Source of the DNA: Spiroplasma sp. AdecLV25b
GTDB lineage: Bacteria; Bacillota_I; Bacilli_A; Mycoplasmatales; VBWQ01
NCBI RefSeq assembly: GCF_030913225.1
Contig: NZ_JAQYTS010000018.1
Span: 1-36,927 of the forward strand
Direction: 5' to 3'
DNA length: 36,927 bases
Part shown: piece by piece, positions 20,842 to 31,034 of the stretch
How the letters are laid out: the number at the start of each line of letters is the position of its first letter
How positions within the stretch are numbered: position 1 is the stretch's first letter
The notes under the pieces: model-generated
Told to the model about the DNA's origin: nothing
Database searches by the model: none
What the model saw: the letters and a program-made list of their open reading frames with translations, nothing else
Made by a program: the position numbers and the translations under genes

Positions 20842-21576
20842 ATGATTAAAAGTAATTTTAAATTTTCTAAGATTTTCTTTTATACTTGTATAAGTTTAAG
20901 TATTATTTATTTTGCTTGTAAAGTTAGTATTATTCATTGTTATAATCAAAACAATGTTTTAAAAATTATTAGCGAATTAAAGAGTGTTTATTTAATTGTT
21001 AGTATGATTTTTATTGTCGTTTTTTTAGTTTATTTATCAAAAATTAATAAAAAAATTAAAATTTTATCCTTAAAAATAAAAAAAGACTTACAAATCAAAG
21101 GTAAATTAAATTATTTGTTGCTAATAGTTTTAATTGTTTTACTAGTTCATTTTATAATTATTTTAGTTTTAAAAATTTCTTTTATTAATAATATATCACA
21201 AACTTTATCACCACTGATTAGAAGTTTTCTAATTATTAACTTGGCAGTATTACTATTAAGTGTAATATTTTATACTTTTTTAGTAAATTTTTCTAATTTT
21301 ATTAGTAAATTATATAAGAAAATAAAAATTAATATTTCAATTAAAAAGTCATTTCAACTATTTTTGATTTTAATAAAAAAAATAAAACTAAAATTGTTAT
21401 TTAATTTAAAATCATTTACTTTAAAATTATTGATTAATTTCAAGGTAAATTATATTTTAGTCAATGCTTTACAATGATTAGAAATTTTTCGTAAATCACA
21501 AAAATTAAATAATACTAAAAAGGCTTGTGCACCTGGCATTATCCCTGTTTTAACAGTCCAATCGTTTTTAAAATAG
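20842..21576 (+). CDS. Basic integral membrane protein, first gene of the surface operon, 244 aa
   Basis: ATG 20842 follows AAGGAG by 8 bases, and the frame ends at TAG 21574-21576, ten bases before the FtsX permease. Four membrane helices are predicted near residues 11-33, 50-66, 90-112 and 127-150. They are followed by a long lysine-rich, amphipathic stretch (about 150-215) and a distinctive end, ACAPGIIPVLTVQS, near the C-terminus. The Lys/Ile/Leu-dominated composition partly reflects the AT-rich genome. I know no family with this layout. Position and tight spacing suggest that it works with the downstream permease, perhaps as an assembly or membrane partner. It contains no ATPase motif. 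Confidence 0.7.
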
Positions 21577-21586
21577 GGAGAAGTAT

Positions 21587-24500
21587 ATGATTAAAATTAA
21601 ATTGTTATTTAAAAATAACTTTAAAAATACAACCAAAAATAAAATTCAACTAGTTAGTTTAGTTATTTTAGTTTTTTTATCTTCACTAGTTTTTAGTATT
21701 ATTGAAACTTCTAAAACGCGTGTTACTAATAGTTATAATGATTTTATTGCTGCTGAGCAAAGTAATCAACACGATTTTATTGTTGATTTTTCTAACACTA
21801 GTTATGTTGTTGATGGGAAAGATAACTTTACTAATGTCAGTAATTTAGAAGAACGTCAAAATGCCGTGCTTGATGATATTAATCAAAAATTAAAAACAAA
21901 TAATGCCATAGATAGTTTTACTTATGGCCGAGTAGAAGCAAGAACTTTTTATGCTGGTAATAATAATCAAAAAATTTTAAAAGCTGTTACTTTAAATCCA
22001 GAACAACAAACTGATAAGTTTATTGTGACGCAAGGCATGCCTTTAAGTTTATGAAGTAAGTACCAACAAGCTGTTAATCGTTATTCAGAACGATGAGTTT
22101 ATTTGAATTCTAAATTTGCTGCTAATAATAACATTAAGATTAATGATATTATTAGGTTACAAAGTGATAATTATGGTCATGCCATTCTAGTTAAAAATGA
22201 TCTCGATATTAGTAAATATCAAAAACAAGATATTAATCAATGATTACCTAATTCCCCTTATGCCAGTGCTAATTGATTTCGTGTTGTTGGATTTGGCGCT
22301 TCAGCTGATTTAATAACACCAATTATTGATGCTACTCATCCGATTCCTGATATGAAAAATCAAGGTTTAGTTTATCTTGATCCAATTTTGTTTGGATTAG
22401 AACAAAAAACTATTACTTTACCTGATAATTCTAAAGTTAATATTATTAGCACTAATCCTAATCAACAATTAGTAACATCAAGTTCTAGTGATCGTGAAGT
22501 TTATTATGTTGGTAAGTTTTACGATAATAAAAATCCAGTAGTAACAAGTACTAGAATTAATCAATTTCTTAATTCAAATGTTGAAATTGACAAAATTAAA
22601 TTAGGTTCACATTTTGTGAAAATTGGTGACGCTAATCATCCTTTAGCGACATATAAAGATGATCATAAATATTCTTTAGCAAGTCGAATTACCTTTTTAG
22701 AAACAACTTTAAAAACTTTTTCTTTAGGTTCATATTTAATTATTAGTACAACTTTATTATTATCAGTTTTTGCTTTAGTGCTGGTATTAAAAAAACAAAT
22801 TGAAAATACAAGAATTCAAAATGGGATTTTAAGAAGTCTTGGTTATCATAAACATAATATTATTTTAAGTTATTTTAGTTATCCGTTAATGATTGCTTTA
22901 ATTGGAGGAATTAGTGGGTATGTAATTGGTTTAGCATCACAGCAGTTTGTTATGATGTTCTTTCAAAATTATTTTAATTTTGTTTTTCAACCATTTGCCT
23001 TTACTATAACTTCGCTAATGGTTTGTGTTTTTGCTATCTTTATTTTATTAAGTTTAGTTACTACGATTACTTGTGCGATCATGATGTTGAAAAATCCAGT
23101 AGTAATGATTAATGGTGATATGATTAATGCTACCTTTATGATTAAACAAAAAATTAAAAAGAAAATAACTTTTAAAAATAATTTTAATAGTCGTTTTAAA
23201 GCTGCTTTATTTAGTAATTCAATTGGAAAAATGACAGGAGTATCATTAACAATGATTGTTGTTACTGCTTTAATAGCAGCAACCACCACGATTCCCATGA
23301 TTTTACAAGATAATTTGAAATATTCATATATAGGTGATAATTATCAAACCAAGATTGAATATTATAATCCTACCTATAATATTCCAACTAGCTTTTATAA
23401 AACCTATGATCCATCACAACCAGCATGAACTACTAATGATAATAGTTATTATATGCACTTTGCAGATGGTAATACCAACATGATTGATAATTTAGATCAA
23501 TTAATGAATCAATATCAAACAGGAAAAATTAATAGTGAAACTTACAGTCCCACTTTTAATGCTACTGATTTAACTAGTCTATTATATAAAAACATTAGCA
23601 AACAATATTTAACAAGTAATAAAATTACGATTCCCCAAACATCACAAATCCTAACACCAATCATTATTAGTAGCATTTGAAGTGATTATCATAGCATGGG
23701 TTTAGATAATTTTAATAATAAATCATCAGTTGAAACAATTGTTGGAACTTATCCAGATGCTCAAAAAAATGTTAAACAATTAGATTTATTAAGAAGTTTT
23801 TATTTAAAATATCGTACTACTATTGGTTTAGACCTCCAAAATCCAAAGTACTTCTCTTCTGATAAAAGTGCCATTAAAATTAATGATAATCCTGATGATT
23901 TTTTTACAAGTCTTGAATATCTTAATAAAGGTATTCTACCTGGTAATGATTTAACAGATGGTCATTTAACAGATGAAAAAAATGTTTATACACCTTTTAG
24001 CCAAATTGTTAATGACCCAGTTACTGGTTATGATACAGTAGAAAGGTTAACATATGATATTTATAATTGATACAAGGCTTATTTCATTAATAATATTGAA
24101 CAAGGATTTATGCAAGGGATTTACAGCCAAGCCCCCGACAGTTTACGAGCAACAATTGCGCAGAATTTTAAAAATCCCAATGCTAATTACAATATTTTAT
24201 TTGGTGTTGTTCCTTATAATCCTGTTAACGATGATTTAGGCACTTACTTTAATGCTAGTTATAGTAACCAAAATTTTAAAGTTTACGGTATTAAACAAAA
24301 TAGTAAAACTCAAAAATTAACTAACAATAGTAGTGATGACTTATTATTACAACTATATAATAGTGATGATAATGGCATTATTCTTAATGCTAGTTTAGCC
24401 AAATTATTAAATGTTGCCGTTGGTCAAACGATTACTTTAAACCAATCGCGTAATGTTTTAAAACAAAACAATCAAATAATTAATCCAAATAGCTGGGATA

Positions 24501-25687
24501 CGAGAGAATTAAGTGCAAGTGACCCGCTAGGTAATGATAGTTACACTAATAGTAAATACTTATATAGCACTTTATCAGGGAGTCATCTTAACGATAATGT
24601 CAATTGAATTAATAAAGATATTGTTAATAATAATCAAGATTTTGTTTTAAAATCAAATATTAATCCAACTAATCCAACTCCAGTAACAGCTACTTCAGTA
24701 GAAAAAGATGCTTCATCAGGTTCTTTAATCATTAATAGTGAAAAAGTACTTGCTAATAGCACTTATGTTGTGAAAGGAATTACTAATCAGTATGGTGATA
24801 ATAAAGCTTGAGTTAAAGAAACACAAGCAGAAAAAGTAGCAGGTTATAACGAAATTAAACCTACTTTATTTCAAATATTCTTAAAAGAATGAACTAAACC
24901 ATACGATGTTAATGCTTCACAAACCGTCAAATCTCAAGTCCAAGTTTTAAATAGTAGTGGTTTTGCAACTAATAATCTAGTTGATTATCAAGCAAAATAT
25001 AATGATTTCATAAGTAAATCAGTTAATGATCCCATTATTAACATATGACAACAAATCTTTAATAACGAATATCCTGTTTTTAATTATAAATTATCACAAT
25101 CTAATGTCATTGATGATTTAACTAATGGTATTAGTACTAGTCAAGTTTATGGTGATTACTCAGTTAATGGTTTAGTTGGTGGCAGTGATATTAGTGGTAA
25201 CCAATATAATGCTTATAAAATTAGTAGTGTTAATAATTTATTACCCATCACAACAGCACAAGGAATCTTACAACATATTTATCAAATTATTAATACTATC
25301 TTATTTGTTGCAATTATTATTGCTTGTTTGCTTGCTTTATTAATAATTATTTTAACAAGTAATGTCATTATTGCTGAGAATTTAAAAGTTATTTCCACAA
25401 TGAAAGTTTTAGGATATAGTAATAAATCTATTACTAAATTAGTATTAGGAATTTACTTTCCAATTGTTGTTTTAACAACCATTATTGGTTTTCTTTTCGG
25501 ATGAGGTTTATTATTATTTGGTACCAGTTTCTTATTGCATCATGCTATTGTTATTCCTTTAATTATGAAATGGTGATTACCACTTATTTCTATTGTTATT
25601 AGTTATTTATTATATTCTTTAGCTTATTTAATGAGTTGAAAAATTATGACTAAAGTTAATAGTTTAGACGTTATTACTGCGATTTAA
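21587..25687 (+). CDS. Large FtsX/MacB-type ABC transporter permease, 1366 aa
   Basis: The frame runs from ATG 21587 (AGGGAG 7 bases upstream) to TAA 25685-25687 through many TGA tryptophans. It has the same two-half architecture as the permease at 4034. The first half has a membrane segment near residues 22-42, an extracellular domain to about 375, then an FtsX helix unit near 376-508 with LRSLGYHKHNI. The second half has a membrane segment near 548-572, an extracellular domain of about 650 residues, then a second FtsX unit near 1228-1364 with MKVLGYSNKSI. External parts contain MacB-like strands (WVYLNSKFAANNNIKIND, FRVVGFGA, GIILNASLAKLLNVAVGQTI). The first external domain is about 200 residues shorter than in the other permease. 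No ATPase is nearby. Two lipoprotein genes follow directly, so lipoprotein export or surface processing is a plausible but unproven role. Confidence 0.85.
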
Positions 25688-25702
25688 AGGAGGATATAAT
25701 TA

Positions 25703-26641
25703 ATGAAAAAATTAATAAAAGTACTAGCAATATTTATTGCTAGCACTCCTGTTATGTTAAATGTTACAGCATGTAGTAATGAACCAAATTGAAATAACAT
25801 TCCAATTCCACCACCTCAAATTCCAATTGAAGTTACTGGATTTCAAGGTGTTGACTTTGCTACTATGAACATTAAAGATTATGATACTGTTGCTAGTTTA
25901 TTTTCAGCAATTAAAAATAAATTACAAGATAGTCCCTGAAAAGATAAAACAGCCACTACTTGAACAGGAACTAAAGATGGAAAGGTAATTGCTGATTTAA
26001 ATGCTTCTGATTTAAAACGTAATGCGCAATATACGTTTGAAATTAAATCAAACATTACTCTACCAGGTGACGCTAAATTTATCATTACCATTACTAGTTC
26101 TCATCATATTGCTGATAATATAAGTGTCACTAACTTAAATCAAATTGATGATACTAATGATAAAACTATCTTAATTGCTTGTGTTTTTAAAAATATGAAC
26201 TTAGTAAGTAAAATTAATGAAATTGCTGATGAATATTTAAATCATATTGCCATTAAAACTGATGGCAAGCCTAATTATGATAGACCAGTTACTGGTACAG
26301 CAACTTTAACTAGTCCTACTAGTGCTAAGCAAGAACCTTACTTTTATGGTTCAATTACCGTTAATTTTACTGTTAAACTAAAAAAATCACCAAAAAACCC
26401 AACTGACCTTAAGTCAGTAATCAAAGTTCCAGACTTAGGAATTATTCCTGATAATCGGCCATATACAATATTAATGTACGTTATTATTAAGAATTTCGTT
26501 ACTCAACTTGACTTATTAGCAGAAATTGTTAATAATTTAAACATTACTAATCCAACAAAAGACAGCGCTGAACTTAGTGGTGTTAAAGATTCGGAATATT
26601 ATAGTGGTCATATTACACTAAAATTCCAAATTTCAAAATAG
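25703..26641 (+). CDS. Surface lipoprotein, 312 aa
   Basis: ATG 25703 lies 15 bases after the permease stop, with AAAGGAGG directly overlapping that stop region, so it is in the same operon. The signal peptide ends in the lipobox VTAC with Cys24. After a Pro-rich linker (NIPIPPPQIPIE) come two related-looking segments, each with a helical part followed by beta strands, for example a DYDTVASLFSAIKNKL helix and later a KIILIACVFKNMNLVSKI-like one, then FYGSITVNFTVKLKK and GHITLKFQISK. The repeated 'helix then YxGxITxxF strand' ends suggest a tandem duplication, as in other Spiroplasma lipoproteins. Function unknown; extracellular, lipid-anchored. Confidence 0.78.
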
Positions 26642-26668
26642 ATTTTAAATATAAGGGAGAAAACAATT

Positions 26669-28207
26669 ATGAGAAAATTATTAAGCCTTTTAGGTGTACT
26701 AACTTTAGGAAGCATAACAACAACAAATGTGGTTGCATGTTCTAATAAACCACAAGTAGATCCAACAAACCCTGCAGATCAAAGTAAATTACCATTTTTA
26801 TACCATGAAGTTAAAGTTACTAACTTAGGTGATGTTAAAAATGATGCTCGTGATATCTTAACTGCTTTTCAAAACCAGAATTCTAATATTAAAGATGATA
26901 CATTAAAAGTAACAGATATTACTAATAAAACAGCTACTATTAATGTTGACCAATATGATACTCATTTTAAAAAAGGAACATTACATGTTACTTTTAATAG
27001 TATTGAATCAAAAGATTTAACAAAATTAATTACAGTAAAAAATGTCTATGCTAATAGAAATCTAGAAGGATTATTTCCTGTACCTACAAAAATTAAGGAA
27101 CAGGATGTTTTAGATGGAGTTAATGCTTTAAATGGTTTAAATTTAACTTTACAAGATGTTACAGTTACATTGCCTAATCAAGATAATAATCCTGCAACAT
27201 CAGCTACAATTACAGCAAAAGGGTCACAATATCAAGGAACAGACATTCCAGTAATTTTAAATAAAAATCTTGATATTGCTCAAATTTTTACTAATACCGA
27301 TATTGGTGATGTTTATTTACCACAAGAACTAATAGGTAAAATTAAAGAAGAAGGTTCTGCAATAGCAATTAAAGCATTTTTAACTGAATTTATTGGTGAT
27401 GCTAATCCTTTATTACAAGAATTTACTGACTTAGTTGCAGGAGTTCAATTTGTAGACGGTGTAATAACTTTTGATAAAAATCAATTAACTATTGATGCTA
27501 ATGTTAATCCCACAGATAATACTTTACATAAAGTTTTTACTAATAAAGTAACTTTTAATTTTAATATTAATGTTGATAATCGTCTAAGTATTGATAAGGC
27601 AATTAAAACTATTGATTTGAAAAAACCTGCAAGCACTAATTTAGTAACAATCAAACAAGCAATTATTGACCAAAATCAAGATCAATTAAAATCATTTAGT
27701 AGTGAAGAAGTAAATAATTATTTAATTGTTACACTGCCTGATAAAACTAATAGTGCATCAGTTAATGTTAGTTGATTACCTGGTTCAAAAAACTTTTTAG
27801 GTCATGATCCACTTGCTGCTGCTATTTCTGGTGTAACTAACATGCCACCACTAAATATTAATGTTTATTTTGGAATTATTAAAAACGATTTTGTTATTCA
27901 AAATGCAGCTACAGGAAAAACAATTTTTGATAATCTTCATAGTTATTTAAAAAATACTTATCAATTAAGCAATGATGATAGTGCTGCTGCCATTGCTGAT
28001 TTTGCGGTATGATACGATGGTGAAGAAATTAGTAATGATGATAAAACACAAATAAGTACTGAAGGTAATAAACCAGTAACAATTAAAATTACTTTAAAAA
28101 CAAATGTTGATGATAAGTATAAAACAGATTTACAAAAATTAATTGACAATGGATTTACTGTTGGAAAGACTTATGTTAGCAATACTGATGTAACTGATAA
28201 AAAATAA
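26669..28207 (+). CDS. Surface lipoprotein with repeated modules, 512 aa
   Basis: ATG 26669 follows AAGGGAG and lies 27 bases after the preceding lipoprotein gene. The signal peptide (MRKLLSLLGVLTLG...) ends in VVAC with Cys24, almost the same as the spiralin signal of Spiroplasma citri. The mature part appears to consist of modules of roughly 80-130 residues. Each has a helix near its start (DVKNDARDILTAF, QDVLDGVNALNGL, VTIKQAIIDQNQD) and then beta strands ending in patterns such as GTLHVTF or VTFNFNI. This resembles spiralin-type beta modules but sequence identity cannot be judged by eye. Only two tryptophans, both coded by TGA, occur near the C-terminus. It is the last gene of the operon; the guanine riboswitch promoter begins 20 bases beyond. 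Confidence 0.78.
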
Positions 28208-28227
28208 TTACTTTTCAATCCCACTTA

Positions 28228-28256
28228 TTGACTTTAAAATAATTATATAGTATAAA
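28228..28256 (+). promoter_or_regulatory. Promoter of the purine permease
   Basis: TTGACT (28228-28233) and TATAAA (28251-28256) are separated by exactly 17 bases. The expected start near 28263 places the riboswitch about 20 bases into the transcript. Confidence 0.75.
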
Positions 28257-28282
28257 ATAACTATAAAATCTAAACAATCTTT

Positions 28283-28350
28283 TACCCTTATAAGCTAGTA
28301 ATATGGACTATTGTATCTACGTTTAACCAAAAATTTAAACACTATGGGTT
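28283..28350 (+). ncRNA. Purine (guanine-class) riboswitch aptamer
   Basis: All conserved parts of the purine aptamer are in order. P1 is ACCC (28284-28287) with GGGT (28346-28349). J1/2 contains TATAA. P2 is TAGT/ACTA around the L2 loop AATATGG. J2/3 is TATCTAC (28314-28320). P3 is GTTTAA/TTAAAC with loop CCAAAAAT. J3/1 is ACTATG. GG of L2 and CC of L3 can make the loop-loop kiss. The specificity base in J3/1 is C (28342), which pairs with guanine or hypoxanthine and not adenine. J2/3 has the ordinary U and not the 2'-deoxyguanosine variant known from Mesoplasma. The gene behind it is a guanine/hypoxanthine-type permease. Confidence 0.85.
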
Positions 28351-28418
28351 TATTTATGAATTTTTTTCATAAATAAAAATCAACATTACTTCTGAGGAAA
28401 TGTTGATTTTTATTTTTT
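28349..28418 (+). terminator. Expression platform: hairpin plus terminator of the riboswitch
   Basis: A first hairpin (12-bp stem at 28349-28360 and 28366-28377, loop TTTTT) starts at the 3' strand of P1. A second stem (AAAATCAACATT region 28376-28387, complement 28399-28410) is followed by TTATTTTTTAT and is a proper intrinsic terminator, 20 bases before the start codon. This is the layout of a purine OFF switch by early termination. Confidence 0.7.
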
Positions 28419-28438
28419 ATAAAGATTAGGAGGACAAA

Positions 28439-29836
28439 ATGTTTTATAAAAAACAAATTAGTAAATTTTTTAAATTTGATAGTGTTAATGCTACTTTTAA
28501 AAAAGAAATTATTGGTGGTTTAACAACCTTTTTAGCGATGGTCTATATTTTATCAGTACAACCAAGTATTCTTTCACAATCGCCAAGTATTAATCCAGCT
28601 AATGGAAACATGAACTTTGGTGGTATCTTTATTGCCACGGCAATTGCTCCCTTTGTTGGAACAGTCATTATGGGACTATCTGCTAATTTGCCTGTTGGAT
28701 TAGCACCAAGCATGGGTTTAAATGCCGTGTTTACCTTTAATGTTGCCAAAAACGGCATTGGCTATGAAGGTGCTTTAATTGCCGTAATGATTTCTGCACT
28801 TTTATTTTGTTTAGTATCAGCTACTAAAATTAGAATATTAATTATGCAATCAATACCACAATCAATGAAACTAGCAATTGGTACTGGAATTGGTTTTTTT
28901 ATTGCTTACATTGGTTTTAAGGATATTGGTTTAGTAAGTGCTAGTGATAGTGGTTTGCCAATTGCTTCACTGTCACAGTTAAAAAACACTTGGCCATTAA
29001 TATTAATAGGAGTTGCTATTTTAAGTTTAATTTTTATTTTGTATTTTAAAAAAATACCTGGTGCGATTGCGATTGCCATCCTATGTGGGTTAGTAATATC
29101 TTTAATCATTGGTAATGTTGGGAAAAGTGAGTTTATTAAAGCAAACTTTGCCCATTGAACAAATTGAAGTTATAGTGATTTTAGTTCATGAAAAATTAAT
29201 TTTAGTAATACTTATCATGCTATTAGTAATCCTAAAATTTGAACTTCACCAACCATGTATATTGCTATATTTGTGTTTTTATTCGTATCTTTTTTTGATA
29301 CTACCGGTACTTTATATTCAATTTCTCATCAAATTAGTGACCAAACTGGTATTAATTATCAATTAAAGAAAAATGCTTTAATGGCTGATTCTTTTGGTAC
29401 ACTTACTGGTAGTTTAATTGGTTGTTCGCCAATTACTACTTATGTAGAGTCATCAACTGGTGTTGCACAAGGAGCAAGAACTGGTTTTTCATCATTAATA
29501 ATAGCAATCATGTTTTTAGTGGCTATTGTTTTATATCCATTATTTAAATTGATTACACCTTGTATATCTGGTTCTTGTTTAATTTTTGTTGGTAGTTTAA
29601 TGATAAAACAATTAAAAGATATTGAATGAGTAATTCCTGAAATTAGTATTGCTGCTTTTTTCACAATTATTACGATGATTATCACTTATTCAATTACTAA
29701 TGGGATTGCGATTGGTTATTTGGCCTATACTTTAACAGCATTAGTTAATAAGAAATATAAGGATGTTCACATCATTACTTATATGCTTGATGTTTTATTT
29801 ATTGGTTATTTTGCTGCTTATGCTTTTGTACAGTAG
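28439..29836 (+). CDS. NCS2-family guanine/hypoxanthine permease (AzgA/PbuG-like)
   Basis: The 465-aa protein starts with a short cytoplasmic end and then the signature of the AzgA branch, KKEIIGGLTTFLAMVYILSV, followed by NFGGIFIATAIAPFVGTVIM and the GLAPSMGLNAVFTF substrate region. Later parts include FVSFFDTTGTL and the second half-site CSPITTYVESSTGVAQGARTG. About 12-14 membrane segments are expected. The protein imports guanine or hypoxanthine with protons; mollicutes depend on purine salvage. AGGAGG lies 8 bases before ATG. Control by the upstream guanine-class riboswitch fits the specificity of this branch and argues against a uracil or xanthine carrier. Confidence 0.92.
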
Positions 29837-29941
29837 TAAGGATTAGTAGATTATCAATAGGCATAACAATGCCATACTTTAATATTAATTTCTAAATTAA
29901 GTGTAAATAATCATGATTTTAGATAATTAAAAATTACTAAC

Positions 29942-29947
29942 TATAAT
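29942..29947 (+). promoter_or_regulatory. Candidate -10 box for the small membrane protein
   Basis: TATAAT, with a poor -35 (TTAGAT-like, about 17 bases upstream). The leader would be about 90 bases. In the same gap, GGCAT/ATGCC (29859-29872) forms a small hairpin without a T-run. Confidence 0.35.
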
Positions 29948-30040
29948 TAATAGTGAACTAAATATAGTTTTTAACCCATTGTTTGTTTTTTAAGCATTGG
30001 ATTTTAGTTTTTAAGATTTAAAAGAAAGAGATGATTATAT

Positions 30041-30451
30041 ATGCCAAACAGTAATCAAAATGAATCAAATAACTTTAATATAAAATTACTAGTGTATAGT
30101 GGAGTAATTGGTGCAGCAGTAGGAGGAATGTCTGGATATTTATTAGCAGATAATATTCCTAATCAAATTATAGGTAACACAAACTTAGACAAAACATTTT
30201 TTTCTGCCATAGGAGGATGATTTTTCGGAAGTTTAGTAGGCAGTTGTTTAAATTTATGCAACTTATTAATTGATAAATTTTGTCCTAATGAAGTAAATAA
30301 TCAAAATAATAATAGATTTGCAAACCAAATAATCATCATTATTGATAATGATATTGATAGTGGTCATGGTTCTGATTTTGATATAGAAGCAGTAAATCAA
30401 TTTAATGATGAAGTACATGAAAATGTTGGACTTATTAGAAATGTTGTCTAA
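30041..30451 (+). CDS. Small membrane protein with acidic tail, 136 aa
   Basis: ATG 30041 is preceded by AAAGAAAGAG and the frame ends at TAA 30449-30451. It contains one TGA tryptophan at residue 60. Two Gly/Ala-rich membrane segments are predicted near residues 16-36 (VYSGVIGAAVGGMSGYLLA) and 54-76 (FFSAIGGWFFGSLVGSCL). They resemble the glycine-zipper hairpins of small membrane-inserting proteins. The tail from about 85 on is polar, with a short hydrophobic strand (IIIIID) and then many Asp/Glu residues. No family recognised. It stands alone between the purine permease and rpmB. Good Shine-Dalgarno spacing is arguable, so the start is moderately sure. Confidence 0.6.
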
Positions 30452-30519
30452 TCAAAAATAAAAAACGAAAAGACATGTTTTAAGATACAGGAATTTTAAA
30501 AAGAAATTTATTTATTTTT

Positions 30520-30550
30520 TTTACTAAATTATAAATAAATATGATATTAT
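30520..30550 (+). promoter_or_regulatory. Candidate promoter for rpmB
   Basis: TTTACT (30520-30525) followed by an extended -10, TGA then TATTAT (30545-30550). The spacer is 19 bases, but the extended -10 could compensate. Leader about 28 bases. Confidence 0.4.
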
Positions 30551-30584
30551 TTATTAGTTAAAACATTAATAAGGAGAAAAAACT

Positions 30585-30776
30585 ATGTCAAGAAAATGTG
30601 CATTAAGTGGCATTGGTCCACTTTCTGGAAATACGCGTTCACACGCAATGAACTCTTCTAAAAGAAAATGAAACCCAAACTTACAACCAGTAAAAATTGG
30701 TGGAAAAACTTTAATGATTAGTGCTCGTACTTTAAAAACTTTAAAGAGAAATAATGCTTTAGGTAATAGTAAATAA
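30585..30776 (+). CDS. rpmB: Large ribosomal subunit protein bL28
   Basis: The 63-aa basic protein begins MSRKCALSGIGPLSGNTRSHAMN and continues with KRKWNPNLQPVKI and SARTLKTLKR, the standard bL28 sequence. Residue 29 (Trp) is TGA, so the gene is missed under the universal code. AAGGAG lies 8 bases upstream of ATG 30585. It is a structural protein of the 50S subunit. It is a single-gene transcript here, with a strong terminator 35 bases after the stop. Confidence 0.97.
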
Positions 30777-30810
30777 TAATTGCTTTTAGTCTTTAGAATT
30801 ATGTGAGGAT

Positions 30811-30846
30811 AAAAATGTTAGGAATTAGTTCCTAACATTTTTTAAT
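30811..30846 (+). terminator. Terminator of rpmB
   Basis: AAAAATGTTAGGAA (30811-30824) pairs with TTCCTAACATTTTT around the loop TTAG and ends in a T-run. Confidence 0.88.
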
Positions 30847-30980
30847 TATCACCAAGAATTGAAAGCATAGTTTATTTTATCATTGATATTTCTGCTACAA
30901 TTTATTTTATATAAAAGCATATTTTTTATTGATTAATGAGTTTAAAATTGTAATATTTTTTTAATTTTTGTTAATTATCT

Positions 30981-30989
30981 TGTTATAAT
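30981..30989 (+). promoter_or_regulatory. Extended -10 promoter of the pst operon
   Basis: TGT followed by the consensus TATAAT (30984-30989). The -35 region is only TTAATT-like at 17 bases. Expected start is near 30996, about 40 bases before pstS. I see no recognisable Pho box. Confidence 0.6.
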
Positions 30990-31034
30990 ACGTTTATATA
31001 ATAATTAAAGTTCAAAGCTTAGGTGAATGTATAT

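Noticed and set aside
28283-28350. 2'-deoxyguanosine riboswitch as in Mesoplasma
   Set aside because: J2/3 reads TATCTAC as in guanine and adenine aptamers and not the altered J2/3 of the deoxyguanosine class, and the downstream gene is a nucleobase permease.
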